From: Varroa destructor
Lineage: Eukaryota; Arthropoda; Arachnida; Mesostigmata; Varroidae
Direction: 5' to 3'
Length of the DNA stretch: 64,000 bases
Assembly: GCF_002443255.2 (NCBI RefSeq)
Contig: NW_019211454.1
Location: 36,925,877-36,989,876 of the forward strand
The notes under the pieces are model-generated. The model saw only the letters and a program-made list of their open reading frames with translations, had not been told where the DNA came from and ran no database searches. Both the position numbers and the translations under genes were made by a program. Positions 1 through 13,660 of the stretch are shown one piece after another (the first letter of the stretch is position 1; each line of letters opens with the position of its first letter).

Positions 1-298
1 ATCGTTTGTCACACAGCGCTTATGACACAGCAGCTTCCTGTGGAAAAAGTAACTGATGCCAGTTATGCAACACATTGAGTTAAGCACAACATGTTGGCTA
101 CGGTTTGTTCGTGAACAAAATGTACAAAATCACAAGACTGATCCTCTGAGGCATCGTAAAACTGGAAACTTAGAGAGAAGCATAGCTTTAAACCATCATC
201 TCAGATAATAGAATGGTTTGTATATAATAAATAAAGTGCAACAGAAATGCTCGAACTGGCGTCAGCTTAACTCAAAAATATATCTCTCGAAATATTAT

Positions 299-335
299 AA
301 AAAAAAAAATATATATATATATAAATATATATATT
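299..335. repeat. Poly(A) run followed by an interrupted (TA)n tract
   Basis: Eleven A residues are followed directly by alternating TA, with one AAA interruption near 323-325. This is a simple microsatellite. No target-site duplication or element body was recognised upstream, so I do not read it as the tail of a retroelement. Confidence 0.85.
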
Positions 336-1100
336 GCAGCCTGATGAACGAAATTATGAAAATTAAGTTAGAGGCGCTGTAACGCGTGTAACGTGGTTGC
401 GTATTACTCTGATAAACATTTTTAAAATCTATCCCCTTAGCCTGCTTACCAGTCTTTTAATTAAAAATTCAGATGCTGCCTCAGGTTGAACAGAAAACCT
501 ATCAAGCTGTATTGATTATCGTTCTTTGGGTTAAGCTGAATCTGATACCTCGTTCTAATGTCTATCTTTAGTACGAAGCATGACCTTTCTGTTGTACGGC
601 ACTTCAAACAAATATTTCTATAAAAAACTGGATACCAAAGGTAAAAACATAGCGGGCAATATGAACTCTGTGGAAATAAGGTGCTTTTCTCTGCATCTGG
701 TTACCTTAACCCGGAGCAAACTCTATTCTCTGGTTTGGCCATTATTTGGAAACCTTTGAGCTCACAATCAGCATAATGTGAAACCATTACGCGGCAAAGA
801 TCTTTTTTTAAATGAGAGCAAAAGAGCAGATATCATTCGTGTCTTTCCATTAGTTCCTTACAGATTTCATTTTCTAGATGATTCCCGTCTCGCTTCAACA
901 TCTGCTGTTTCCCTAGATATCGCTTTGCTTCCCATCTGCAGTGGCCATCAGTGTTCGGAACCGAAGGCCGAACAACTGAGGAGCTTGCTGCTCGATGTAA
1001 ACAAAAGTGTTTTTTTCCGTCTGTCATCCGATCAATCATTCATTCGTTGATTTTAAAATGAGTAAACGGAATACAAAAGGACAAATATGTTTGAAAGGTT

Positions 1101-1135
1101 CTACCATCTTGTAGCATCGATGGTTGAGATGGTAG
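1101..1135. repeat. Inverted repeat, 9-bp arms, 17-nt loop
   Basis: CTACCATCT at 1101-1109 is the exact reverse complement of AGATGGTAG at 1127-1135. The 17-base spacer contains ATCGAT. Arms of this size with an unconstrained loop arise by chance in 64 kb, so this is recorded as structure only. Confidence 0.6.
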
Positions 1136-1328
1136 CTGCATTGAATTAGGCAGAATCAGATTCGATCATTGCCAAATAAACGATACGTAAAACAAGATAA
1201 ACTAGAAAAGCGCGGCTGTTTGTATCCCCAAGTTTTTTTTTTAGGGTTATTCATAAGTTTGTTACTAATCGACACCAGCAGAGCACTAAAAGCAGTCTGC
1301 ATGTTCACGGATTATAACATGTTATTGA

Positions 1329-1360
1329 TAGAAAAACAGGGCTTCAGCCCTGTTTTTCTA
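1329..1360. repeat. Perfect inverted repeat, 15-bp arms, 2-bp spacer
   Basis: TAGAAAAACAGGGCT at 1329-1343 is followed by the spacer TC and then by its exact reverse complement at 1346-1360. Symmetry stops at 1328/1361. A perfect 15-bp arm pair this close together is very unlikely by chance in 64 kb. As RNA it would fold into a hairpin with a GC-rich upper stem and a U-run on its 3' side. The shape resembles an intrinsic bacterial terminator, but the flanks are ordinary for the window and not bacterial. It could be a miniature inverted element, a relic of a replication-slippage palindrome, or a regulatory hairpin. Confidence 0.85.
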
Positions 1361-2456
1361 GCTCTGCCCGTTGTCGAATTGTCACGCGACCCAACAAAAA
1401 TGCCGGTAATAATGGTTCCGAAGTGCACCCCTATCAGGAAGAACCAAGCGTCCTTACACAATGACATTGCAAAAAAGTGACACTGCTTCTGTACAAATAA
1501 CAGCAAGCTTCCACCCCAATCTAATTTGTTCACGCTACCGTCCACTATTTAGCTTGAACAGAAGACTGCTTCCGTTCAAAAACCCAGGGTACAATAGTCA
1601 GCGCTACCGGGGTTGTCACTGTTTTTACGATAGATACAGACTTACGTATGTTTCGGCCTGACTTGCTTATTGAGGTAACGGAGCTAGGCTACGGGTGCCA
1701 TCGAAGCGTACACGATGACGGCGGTGGTGGCAGCAGCGACGTTGACGACAACAGGGTAAAGAGAAGCGAGGCGATCTTTAACAGTGACTACGTCGGGCGA
1801 AGTGGTCGTGCGAGCAGTAGACATTACGGGACACGTTCATGATGATCGCCTGTTGACTGAAACGTAAATAGCGAAGATATAGTCATACAGGCCTTTAGTG
1901 GCCCTGGAACAACAGCAACTGGAATAACAGCGCTTGACGCTATTTAGTGAAAAAACAAGTCACATCGTGCATCTACGAAGGTCTGACGAATGAAACCTAT
2001 GCGGGTAGCACACGAAAATAGAGAAAAATAGCAGAAAAACGAAAGAGAGCAAAACACTGAGTTCCCAGAAGGAGCGTCACTCAAGCCATGTTGCTTGGCA
2101 ATGACACACGGCAACCTCCAAGGAGTACAAGTACATGATGTGCAGAATACTGTATTTGGAACGTAATCCATTCTACAAGTCAAGCAGATGATAACGAGTA
2201 TCGTGTACATGACGAGGAGAAAATTGTCGGCTTTGTTTTGTAATAAGTATACAAAGAAAACAGTGTAGGAATAGACCGATAGTATTGAGAGGTTGTGCTT
2301 TCGATCTGCCTGGTATGCAGAGCATCTCAAAACCATCAATCAGTAAGCCTACGACTAATTTTTCCATGCGCTGCATAGTAAAGCAGTAATCTTTACATGA
2401 TCAATGCAGCGTCCCGTACCGCGCCGTGACTTTTCTTGTCCATTTTTTAAGTGTAG

Positions 2457-2467
2457 TTTTTTTTTTT
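2457..2467. repeat. Poly(T) run (11)
   Basis: Eleven consecutive T residues. Comparable runs lie at 19965-19976 (12 T) and 26602-26612 (11 T). These are ordinary homopolymers, and none flanks a recognisable retroelement body. Confidence 0.8.
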
Positions 2468-5400
2468 CTAATCTTACTAGAATGATGGCTGGACGATGCC
2501 AGGAAGCATACTTTTATTATTTAGTAAGAAATTTTCGATTTTTTGCCTATTCTGCTTACACAAACCTTGTCTACATTGATGTATTGCTTTTCTCGTTAAA
2601 TTATGTATAGCTATTTCTGTTACGGCTGGCCAGTCGCATTAGCCTCATATATGTAGATTTTCTGTTTTATAGTTCTCCATATATTATTTGTACCGACTAT
2701 GTAACGTATAACAGCATTTAAGTAGCGCATTCACTGCGCATTGTAGAAGCATGTATTTTCCATTCAGCTCTCGATCTTCATGAAGCCAGCAGATGAACTT
2801 TTTTGAGGCGACCCATTCTAATAAAAACATTACCATGCTTCGATATACGGAAACGTGCGAATATCTGATTTATTGCTTGGCCGGCTACCGTACTACGCCA
2901 CGTCTGACAGGTTTCATACCCGTGTGCTTGTGACGTGTGGGGTCTGATGAGATTCGGTGCTTGTCCGATGAGCGAAACAGGCTGATCAAAAAGGCCGGTA
3001 GCCGAGGCGTCACTAGGTTAAAATTAACCGTTTGAAAAGGGGCTTTGGTTCGTTTTAAGAATTCACGCGTCTTTTGTAACTACTAACCCGTTAAATTCGT
3101 CTACTATCGTTACGCAGAACGCCAAAAGAGGGTGGTTATGGACGACAGCAAGGTATTGCCATTCCTTTCATGTAGGGGTAGCGCATCAGTCGATACAGAA
3201 AGAAAACGCGGAGTCAATGACATCCCTCCTATGCACACCGATCTATTCCTACGAAAATTGTCAACCTTGCTATTTCTCTGATCAGGGTTCTTTTGCAAGA
3301 GTGGTCGATAGTCTTCGAACTCCGAATGATGACCTTCTATATATGCAGCCATTTCCGTCCACAGTTTCAATTGCAGCTTCGACCTGCAGAGTGTGCGGAA
3401 GCTTGGTACACGCTAGTGAATCGGGGACAAGAAAAGCATGCGGCGACAGACCATTGGTCCAAGTATAGTCGCTGGTGTCGATGATTCTATGCTTCTGCTC
3501 GTGTCGTGTCGATATGAAGGGGACATTTGTCTCCTTTTTTTGTTTACGTGCCGTGATCACACATATGCACTCAAGTTTCCCTGCGATTCGCCGTTACTGC
3601 TATTGATTCCGGATGCGATATGGGTACGCAAGACGAGACCTGGCGACAATAGGGAATTTCGTTTTCCTTCATTGTCCTATGGCCAGATTCGACGACGCTG
3701 CCATCCTTGCCGTCATCCAGCCACTACAATGACCAGCGCCGCCGATAAGAGGTTTATTTTCCATGGTATCAGAAGAACCTGCGACTGAAAGAAACTAGAC
3801 TTAATGCACAAAGCAAAAAACAGAGCCGAACACTTGGCCTACCGAACGGAACAGGCGGAAAATCGAACCGGGCGGGCGTGCGCGGCAAGGGACATTGAAA
3901 CATAGCGAATTAGATTGAGGACACACATTGAGCCGGTTTATCAGTACGATGGGGAAGTCTATTTAGTGTTTGCGTAGTGTCCTTTAAACCACAACAGTTT
4001 CTGGGAAACCAACTACCTGCAATCTGGATTACATAACCTGATTAAAATGGAAACAACATATTTCGACTCCTACGTATCTATTCGACTATGACTATTTATA
4101 GTACTGTCGTTCCAAGAAGAAAATGAGACAAGAGCATGCAAAACCTTTTAAAGCTAGCTTGCAGACAACGAACTAAAAGGTTGAAAAGGATTTTTTCGAA
4201 ACGTAGCTGACCACAAACAGCGGCAATGTTGCCAGATAGGGGAGAACAAAGTCAATATTTTGTTAATAGATAAATGTCCTATATTTGTTATTATAAAAAT
4301 CGTTATCTAAAAGAGTCTGCTAAAAGCACTATACCAAGAACTGAAAAAACTTGATCTGCTTATCATCTTCCATGTTGTCTTGTTGTAACTCTTTGCGTTC
4401 GTTAACTAACAGTACAGATGTAGTTGCAGACAGGCTACCGTATAGACATCTTTCAGCTGACATTAACTTTGACAGCTTCTTTATTTCTACTGTTGGTCGG
4501 CCGCCTGGTGTGGTCCTATCTGCTATTACTATGACAACTACGACTGTTGCTGCTACTGCTAGTATTGCTACCGAAATTGCCTCTCATCACGGCAATGAAT
4601 TGGTGATTCCGTCTTCCGTCGGAAAGCCTTTGAGCCGCCCACGATGGCCGTTACTGCCACCTCTCTGATGAACCCTTTCGGCATTCTGATGATTTTGAGG
4701 TACGAGACTATTCACCGCCGGTGTCGATGTCACCGCCTCACTACGTTGGAGGTCCTGAGGTCGTAGCCGGACGAGTAACCTCATCTGTTCTACGTCTCTC
4801 GTCCTATATACTACAGTCCTTCTCGATCGTTGGAGGTGTGCCCACTGTCAGCTTCAAGTAATCTGCCGACAGTTGGATTGTTTCGAAACAACTACGTGAA
4901 CTGCCTGACAATAATCACAGCCGCAATGATATGAACAGCAACAACAACAACACTGACAAAACAAGAATGAAGCTAGACGTTGCCGTAGCAAAGGTATAAT
5001 CCGAACATATACATCAATAAAATTGCATCTTGGATCGTATACTTATTGGACAAGTCTAAGTGCTTCCCCTGTGACATGAACCCGATCGGTCAACATGAAT
5101 GTGTCTCTATCCTGTCAGTGTTGAGAGTAGTAGTCCCCTCAAAGCGTCAATCGGCCCGAGGTCCAACTTGTCGACGAACAGGAGTAAACGTTTCAATAAC
5201 CAGCCGTTTTCCATTGCTTTCCTATTTACCTGTTTATATCAGTATATGTACTTGCTCGTAGAAAAACTGGTAGAGCACCGAACAAGATACCGTATAACAC
5301 GCAACTACTCTAAGGCAAATATAAGAAGATTACTAGAAGCTAAATAAGAAAATTTGATATTGCGTTGCATATAACGTTGGGTATACAGTCGACAACCTAA

Positions 5401-8163
5401 ATTTCAAAAGTTATGGTTATAAATAAATGACAACTCACAGCAATGGAGCAGCGCAAATATTTATATAGATTAAAAGCAGCAAGGTCAGCCAATAGCCGAC
5501 AGCACAGTTAGTGTTAGAATATGTTACTAATCAAGATGATAAACACTTTGCCCATAGTTAGCAGAAACATAATAAAATTCATATCCTTGCAGATCAAAAG
5601 CAAGTTTTACTTTACACATGTAGCGCCATCTGTGGGAATGATCCGAACTAAGTACTGTTGCTCGAGTTGTCACCACAGGCCAAGCTGTAGCAAACGCAGA
5701 AACTATATAATAGTTTAGCCTCACGCGCAAAGACAACGTCTCAATGTGAATTTATAAACATTTGAGCCGGACTGGATAACGAAGCAGAAGGCTGGGCTGG
5801 CTAAGCTGATGTGTACGACGTGTTGCTTCCACATGGTCAAATGCCTCCTTAAGGAATCGCGTGCTTTACTCTACGGGCAACAGCATTGACACTCGATTCC
5901 ATTGATACCTGAAAACACTGCCGCAGCGAACTTTATTATTGCTTGTGATGTAAAACTGTAGTGACTAAAGTGAATCATTCGAAAAGTTCGGCAGACCTAA
6001 ATTACGCTGCCGATTGCGATGCTAGCTACGTGAACTAGGAATTGTAGAATTCGTTGGTAAACTTTTTAGCATCGATAGTAAGTAATCGTATCTCCGGTTG
6101 TGTGGATTATGTGAAGCTCCGGCGGCAACAATTACCATACGTCAGAGAGGAAAAGTAAGGGGATCGATAATTTCAAGTCCCAACCTGTACGGGCGTGTGC
6201 ACTGCCCTTTAAAGGAAACATTTGCAGGTGCGTTACGAGTGAGCGCAACGATTCCGTTCGTCAACTATGATTGCAACTAGGTCGATCTAGATGGACGATG
6301 TCAAAGATGACAAAAACTGCCAATCGTTTTGTCTCAGTCGCCGCATAAGTTTCCAAAATCAAGTCTTTCAGGTTCGAAGGCGATGTACCAAGCTACCAAC
6401 TTTTATCAGCATCAAGAATGCCGCAACTTCCTGACGTTTTGTAATATTACGAATCCAATTCCAGCACTTGGTCCAATAACGTAAACTTAAATGTTTCAAG
6501 TAAACGTTAGTATTTTAACTTGCCGTTTCTTGTCTGCCAGAACATAATTTTTTCCCTTACAACAATTTGAATCGGCCTAAGATATACTCAGATTCACAAA
6601 TCTGCGAACAAATGAAGCTCAACATTCTGTTACGTGCACATACAATGTACAATGCGCTAAAACGTATAGTTTATTATTTAGACATTATTAAAATGTTTGG
6701 GTTATCAGTATGTCTAATTTTCGTTCCAACCCTTACTTAATTCTAACAAGCTCCAAGGTGAGTTGAGAGATAAATAACAATTGAGAGGAAAAATAAGAGA
6801 AGGCAACTAGGAGTTGCTTGGGGAATTGCTTTTGTTTATTCGAGAAGAAGCTATAAGTTCGTCACTGTATTTAGCATCTCTAATATTAAGCATCTCTGTC
6901 CTAACGAAGCTTTCCATCTAGCGTAAGGAAATAGAAATAACGGTTAAAAAAATGAACTTTGATTAGAAGCTGAAAGGTAAATTTGCAGAAAATTTTCTGA
7001 CTTTTTCTTTTTCAGGGTTTTTGCTTTAAACTTGCCAAGTGTAATGAAAACACATCGAACAATGATATAAAGGTCCGTTCACTTTTCCAGTGTGTTAGTA
7101 AAAGACTGGTTCGGTTTACATTAAGCATCCCAGTATTTTCCGGGTTTGAAATCATACTTTGTCCACGTAATAAACTTGATTTCAACTACGAACTACAAAC
7201 TAAACTGATACAGAATGCGTTTTTTTGGTTTAATTAGAAGCATGAAACCGTTTACGTGTGTCGATCTCAAAAAAAAAGGCAGCAATCATAGATGAGTCGT
7301 TCGAAATTTCCAATAACATTAGATCATCAATGCTATCTTGCAGTATAATCAGGCCTTCAAAGAAAAACCGTGCGAACCGTATTTTCAGCCTAATAAAGAT
7401 GATGGCCTCCTCTGCAGGTAACGGCCTACAGTTAGCAACTGATCAGACTCGCTGCTATGAATAATAATGGTTAAAGCCTTCCTGTTGGATGCACACAGGC
7501 TCAATTCTCGTCGTTTCGTGTACTAATCCTGATGGCCAGCAATGGTATGCCCTCTTCTCGAGTTTGCTGCCAGCCTCGTTAAGCGCTCTTACAAGTTTCG
7601 GCATCAACGTTTCCGGCATAACAGGTAGCTACGAGCCTATTACCTGGCCATTTGCTTCTTACCTATTTGCCTATGTATCGTTATAATGGTCACGTGTTCT
7701 TGTTGTTAATGCAGAATACCTTCGACGCGTGCCTTTTCTATTACAAGCACAACCTTTCAAGATAGCACAAAAATAAAAGACCTTTATGGAATAGTTGAAT
7801 GTTTGCATCAATATCCAATAATAGAAATGGTAGTTCTGTGCATCGGTCACCATTTAGCGATGTTGGCAATCTCTAGGCCACACCGATGTATACGCAATGC
7901 GTTCTGCTATTCTTTGTGCCACAAGCACATTATTCCAGTGGTCTATTTCCAGTTGTCAAATTACAAAAGAAGAACTTTTAACATTTTAATTCTGACCCAC
8001 ACAAATAAGTCAGATTTGAAATTTAACGTAGAAAATACGTACGCTTACAGATATACACGCCCATCACTACACCTATATATTCGAAGATATGCGTTAGGAG
8101 TCTTTGGTAAGTAAATTCGTTTCATATCTACGAATACACGCGCCAGACGAGACGCCTCTCGCT

Positions 8164-8391
8164 TCAGTCAATCCGCTCATACACCGTCAATAGTCGCTCA
8201 TTCTCGTCATCATAGCCATTCGCTATTCGGTATCCGGTACTGCCAATATCCTGAGCAGCGGCAGCGATGCCGGCTACAGCAAGTCGAATATCCACAAGAT
8301 CTCTGACCTGACGTAATATAACTGCTTCTGCGGTGGTATAGGACGTCGGATGACATCCGATGCGGCGGTTGAATTGATACAGAGCAGTCAA
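8164..8391 (-). CDS. Weak candidate coding segment, unrecognised protein
   Basis: I do not recognise this frame. It stays open for 75 codons, with the stop at 8164-8166; the frame reads back in to about 8421 before another stop. In its favour, the frame is rich in RNY-type codons and encodes a plausible helical stretch (residues about 20-50 are rich in Ala, Val, Ile and Leu with spaced Arg and Asp), followed by an acidic run with the motif GYDDENER. GC is above the local background. Against it, the length is well within chance, no convincing acceptor with a pyrimidine tract lies at the upstream edge, and another frame on the same strand (8210-8425) is equally open. It may be a relic exon, a short isolated exon or chance. 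Confidence 0.15.
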   Translation of the reverse strand: MTALYQFNRRIGCHPTSYTTAEAVILRQVRDLVDIRLAVAGIAAAAQDIGSTGYRIANGYDDENERLLTVYERID

Positions 8392-9133
8392 ACAGCAGCC
8401 GACAGCCAGCTCCAGTGTTTTTCATCTATCCCATCTGTCCTTGTGGTTAGATCCATCGAATAACACAGCCACTACGTAGAATAACAAAACAGCAATAGTA
8501 GCAGCCGTAGCCGCAAAAAAAAACACCCAGCATAAGAAAAACGAAAAATAGAAGAAGGAAAGCAAGAAATCGAATCGACCTTACAGCCACTAGAATCCAA
8601 TCGGATCCAACTATTAGTGGAAGCCACGCTCGTCCATCATGCGATCATCCGTCGCGGAGCGTATTTCTTGACTGGCGCACTTCGCTCCTGCGACTGCTTC
8701 ATAGACTCGTTGCTTAATTGGCGGTGGCAGCAGCAGCATCAGAGCGGCACGCTCAGTGCCAACAAGCCAAAATGAAGATCATACCTGCCTACACATTTTC
8801 CTCTAGCTTTTTTTAAGCTATAGCCAACGATACGTATGATGAGAGGTATTTAGAACAGGTAGGTTAAATGCAATCCTTCGCGCGCAGCAGCGATCTTGCC
8901 CGCCGCAGATTTCCTCATGCTATCGTAGAGATGTTGTTGATAATAGTTCTGCCCCGCTGTCCTGCATTAGGCAGTCGATATGTACGCCTCCTGTCGCCGA
9001 TAGCAGTATTGCCTTTTAGGCCGCAGTGGTGGTGCTCAGCTGCTGTGTAAAGCCGGCAGACGTTTTTTTCGAGCGGTGGGTACCTCTAGCGATTGTGAAT
9101 AGCTAATGACGACTCCGTGATTTAAATTATCGC

Positions 9134-9155
9134 GCCACGTGCCAGACGACGTGGC
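9134..9155. repeat. Small hairpin, 7-bp arms
   Basis: GCCACGT at 9134-9140 pairs exactly with ACGTGGC at 9149-9155 across an 8-base loop. It is GC-rich but within chance for the window. Confidence 0.5.
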
Positions 9156-12100
9156 AGAAAAGACCCGAGAATTACAAACGAAAATTAGATTAGGACTGTT
9201 AAGATGAATTGTTCGAATCAGACACAACAAAGAAGACCATCGATGTTGACCTGGGCGGAGATGGCTGAGAGGAAGCAAGTTTAGGCTGTAGTCTGGGAGA
9301 CTAGCGATTGTCATCGATGGATTGAGCGATGACAAAAAAACTAGTTCATTTGTAATTGCTAACACGAGTCTCAGCTCTGTTTTAGGATAATTCGCTTTGA
9401 TTGAAGGGCCTGACGGCGACAAACGGACCCGCTAGCGATGGTAAAGCAGCACATCGAGTAAACGTCGTAAATGTTGAAAACCAGCAGGGATTCAGAACAG
9501 AGTCGAGCAGCATCGTACGGCGAAGTGGGAACGCTGAAAGTAAAGCGGTGTATTTGTCTTTCGTCATTGTTACATTCAAGACGAGTTCTTACCTGTGTCA
9601 TTTTTGCCTTATCTGAGGTTGAAACATTTTAGACTGTCAATTCCATACAGATTTTTTATGGACTAGGCTTATATCGAAGGTTTGAAGGCTTGGCAGATCG
9701 GGAACTTCATTCGATTTGAGGCGCAAAACATCACGAGACACGATGAAAGTGACAGACAGCTCAAAATGCAGTTACGTTATTTTATAGCTTGTGTCGTACC
9801 GTCTCCGCTAAGTTGAGGAAGCAGCATTTTCTCGATTATGTTGTTCTTACTTGCTAAAAGTCGCAAAGCTAGATAAATGTTACGGGTTACTCAGGCAACA
9901 GTGGACATTACTGGTTGTCGAGTTGTGGGTTGTGTTACTTGCTCTCTGATGACGTTCCCTGAGGAATGGCCATTACTTACTAGCCCTGAGTCTTTTTGAA
10001 GAGGACAGCAATATACGGGTGTCCTACTAGGTTGCGTATTTATTAAATGACTCAATAACGAACTGCCAGTCCGCTACTTACTAGCTTGTACTGGTACCGA
10101 CAGATCGTCGATATGAACACGTTATGTGCTACATGTGTGTTATCGAAGTAATACAAGGTAATGGAAATGTGGCCATTTGCTTTACATGTGCTAGTTTATT
10201 GTTAAGAGTCTAGACCATATAGCAAAAACATACGCATGATTGGTGGTAATTCTCTAAGAGAGCGTTGGCTTAATTTTAACTTACTCATGACATCCTATGA
10301 GGGACAAGTGTTGGATTGTTGCTTCACCAGCTGAAGCAAGGTGTGACTATTTCTAAATGTACTCCGCTGTATTTGAGATCACATCTCCTCTCGTTTGGTG
10401 CGATTATAGGGCGAGTACCGTATTGTAATACGACTCGTAACTTGTACGGTGCTGTAGACGCGTGAATGACCTGACGTCTTCGTCGAATCCTTTTTGTTGT
10501 TCTTTCGATCAGGCTCATATCAAGTCACTTACGGGCCCATAGCTTCGAATAGCATTGTGACATCAGTGCCAAATGACCACAGCACACCCTATCAAAGCCC
10601 TCCCCAGCTCGTAACACTCGTCCTCTCTTTCTTTTGCGAAGTCAAAATAATAATGAAGCTACACGGTCTTTTCTAATGCTTTTGATGCCACAAAAGTGTC
10701 CGTTGGATTTTATCCATCCGTCAGCACCAGATAATATCATAGAACCAACTGAGAAAAGCGTAGCACATCGCTTGTTGTGAATGGTGAAAACAAAATTTGA
10801 ATGATCAATGCTAAGCTCAAAGTAACTGTCTTTCTCTGCCTTTCCCTGCGTTCGCGGCCGGAGATTTTCTGAGGATTGGGTTCACCGACCCGTCGAATCA
10901 CGCGCTGAAGCCGTCTCCTTCTACTTGGAACCAAGACCGACTACACCTTTACTGTTGTCAATGGGCTGTTTCTTCAACTAAACTCGTTCGTTCGCTCAAA
11001 GCGACTTTAGGTAACGAACTCCTGCCGTCTCGTTGTGTTGAGCTACGAACCCACTGCTATCGCGTTTGCTAGCGCCCTCCCACTGCTGCTTTTGCCCGTC
11101 GAAGCAGTCTCGTCACGCCGTTCCCGTTGGCTCTTTGTCATTGTGGTAATCCTCGGCACCTTCGCCTAACCTAAACAATGTCGAGGGCTCTCATGGCCGT
11201 TCTCCGCCTTTTATTCCAATAGCAGTCATCGCTCACATAAACAGTTTGCATTGATGAGAAGCAGCACGCAGAAACAAAGACCTTACTAGACTCTCTTTCT
11301 TATCGCGAGAATGTTGCCTCCGTCCCTTAACCTAACCGAACTCTTAGCTATTGTTCTCTGAAAACCTTCGTGAAAAAGATCCCAATTTATCTTTTAATCT
11401 CCTGCTAGTGAACGAGGGCGCAAGACGTTCTGTCAACGCCTGACGTTTACCTACTCTGCATACATGCCCATGTTCCTTTTTCGACGTTCTTGTGGAAGAG
11501 GCTTCGGGCTTACGATATTCAAAACCACTAGACGCTCATGGTCCGGAAAAATATCCTGTATACTGTGTCAGAATGTGGTTTTCCTTGCAATTTAGCAAAA
11601 TATTAGTGTGTAAGCAGCACAAGAAGAGAAAATCTTTAAAGAGAAGGAAGAAGACAATGAGAGAACATGGAAACGAAGCGGTTTCACAAATATACCTTGC
11701 CACTCTTGGCACAGGCAGACGTCGTTCAGCATTAGTCAGCCCGGAAGGGTGTAGAAGGTGACCAAGAGTAACGCATAGGGGGCATTGTGACGACGGAGGA
11801 CTATGAAACTTGCCGCCGGCGGCCTGGCTAAGAGGTTCGTATTGATATCCGTCTATCAGCTTAGTCGTATTGAATGCTGAAAAATAACATTTTAAAGTCA
11901 CAGACAGGTTATCATTGCTTCAATGGCATAAGCCGAGGCCCCGCAGCGCAAAAAAGTACACATAAGTATAAACCTGCCTGGGAAGAGCTCGACCGAAAAT
12001 GAATTTGCGTAGTAGTTTGTTACACCGTAAGAGTCGGCTAAGTCCATGGTTCGATACTTTAAGCCAATATAATATGTTAATTCTATTACTAACTCAAAAA

Positions 12101-12716
12101 GTGACAAAGCGCTAGGTAGCATTCTATTATCAAATGGCTATGTTACGGTATAATAAATGTATAGTATATTTCTGTTGAAGCTAACTACGAATCAGTATCA
12201 CAGTATTTTTGGTCTTCCTTAATGACTAATAAGATTGCAGCCATTTGACATACCGTAGACTGAATCACATAGACTGGTTAAGGCACTGCTAATCCGACTG
12301 ACTGAAATAACGATTACGTTGAAGTACACTATAAATATACAACACGGCGGTACACTGCAGATGTTAGGCTCTATTGCTACACTGATGCGTTATATAGTTT
12401 AGACAAATATAGTAGAAGGAGTCTTGCAGATGCATTCAAAATACTATTTCTATTGTATATACGAAGTATATTGGGTACTGAAAGCTAACAAAATCTATCT
12501 ATTGACACCTGTTTATCAAGAAACACAACTTTTTAGTTATGTAGTATGGCTCAACAGCATTGTAAACATTACCTCTACTCTTAAACGGAATCTAAAATTG
12601 AATGGAAGATTGTTTGAAGAATCAGCAGCTTCCTTCTATTCACCAATAAACTTCGATAATTTTCTTGTATCTAAGGGTACCATCTCCCATGAAACATACT
12701 GAGATTGCTCCTGTTT

Positions 12717-12750
12717 TATATATATATACATATGTATACCTGTGTGTGTG
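12717..12750. repeat. Compound (TA)n and (TG)n microsatellite
   Basis: An alternating TA tract is followed by CATATGTATACC and then by five TG units at 12741-12750. It is an imperfect dinucleotide microsatellite. Confidence 0.75.
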
Positions 12751-13644
12751 GAGATAAGGATGCAAAATGAAGTATCAAGCGGCGTAATGTTAACATTGAT
12801 TTTAACTCTCCACTTTACTACTAGAGTAATCTATTGATGAAAAGCATTTTGTGCTGAAGTGAGCCATTAACGGCCTATCGCCTCACGATGATGGCGAAGA
12901 CGATCGTGTACGTACACGTCGCTGACTCAATTTCGGTGAAGAATGGCTTTCAATTCATAGACCACCCATCACGACAGCTCGACAGCCCTGTGTTGTTCCT
13001 GTTTTCTCCCGCACCGTTGTTGCGTGTGTGCTTCATTGAAAATTCTTCTTTTGCCTTTATTGGCAGAAGCTGATAGAAACTGAGCCGAGAGCGATTTCGA
13101 TTTTATAGATAGACACACGTGTGAAATTGTACAGATTTATATTCAAGCTTGTCATTGGCAAGCAGACGGTTATCAGCGTAACAATGTGATACTGGCAATC
13201 TGGACTCCCAGGCAATTGCGTTCTCTCGGTGCGTTGTAGGTAGCATTATAATGGCGAACAGGGGGGCGTTGACGTCAATCCTATACGGAACACGCAAACG
13301 AGCCTATGCGAAGACATGCTGACGTTATGCGACAAAATCAGTAGATAGGACGCCGTTAATGACTCTGATCTCAACTCATTCAGAGCTTCCGCACTCATTG
13401 ATTAAATCAGCTTCAATGAGAGGAACTTCAGATAGCTGCAGTTATTTTTGTTGTTGTCTTTGCCGTTAAAATGGTTGACTTCCCTTTACCTTATTGATCT
13501 TCGGCTATTTTGATACTAGCGATTCGATCGCACGATTAAATCAAGTGCCCATTAGCAAGCTGTTTTTGTGAGGCTTGTCGATAAAACCATTTGAAACTTC
13601 TTCGATTTTAGATATCTAGTCTGTAAATATTGTATTATTTTTAG

Positions 13645-13660
13645 TAAAAATTAATTTTTA
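13645..13660. repeat. 16-bp perfect palindrome, AT-only
   Basis: TAAAAATTAATTTTTA is self-complementary. About one perfect 16-bp palindrome is expected by chance in a window of this size, and more in AT-rich DNA, so the weight is low. It lies in a locally very AT-rich stretch at 13620-13670. Confidence 0.7.

Larger units (their letters stand above)
1..8163. other. Gene-free stretch, probably intergenic or intronic
   Basis: I see no supported gene here. Open frames exist, up to 116 codons at 3438-3788 on the plus strand, but they lack splice signals, composition bias or recognisable motifs. At this base composition such lengths are expected by chance. The stretch holds an A-run joined to a TA tract near 300, two inverted repeats (1101-1135 and 1329-1360) and an 11-T run at 2457-2467. 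Short triplet-rich patches occur at about 1720-1750, 4530-4570 and 4930-4955 (GAC/GGC, ACT/GCT and AAC/CAA units). No transposon ends or coding remnants were recognised. Confidence 0.5.

Noticed and set aside
299..335. Poly(A) tail of a retroelement
   Set aside because: No element body, promoter box or target-site duplication was seen on either side; it is a simple A/TA microsatellite.
1169..1545. Overlapping plus and minus frames, the minus one with a hydrophobic stretch
   Set aside because: Both strands are open over the same bases and the frames include the 1329-1360 inverted repeat. No start or splice support.
11160..11340. CCTAACCTAA-type words resembling arthropod telomere repeat units
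   Set aside because: Only one or two units at each place (also near 28302). No tandem array.
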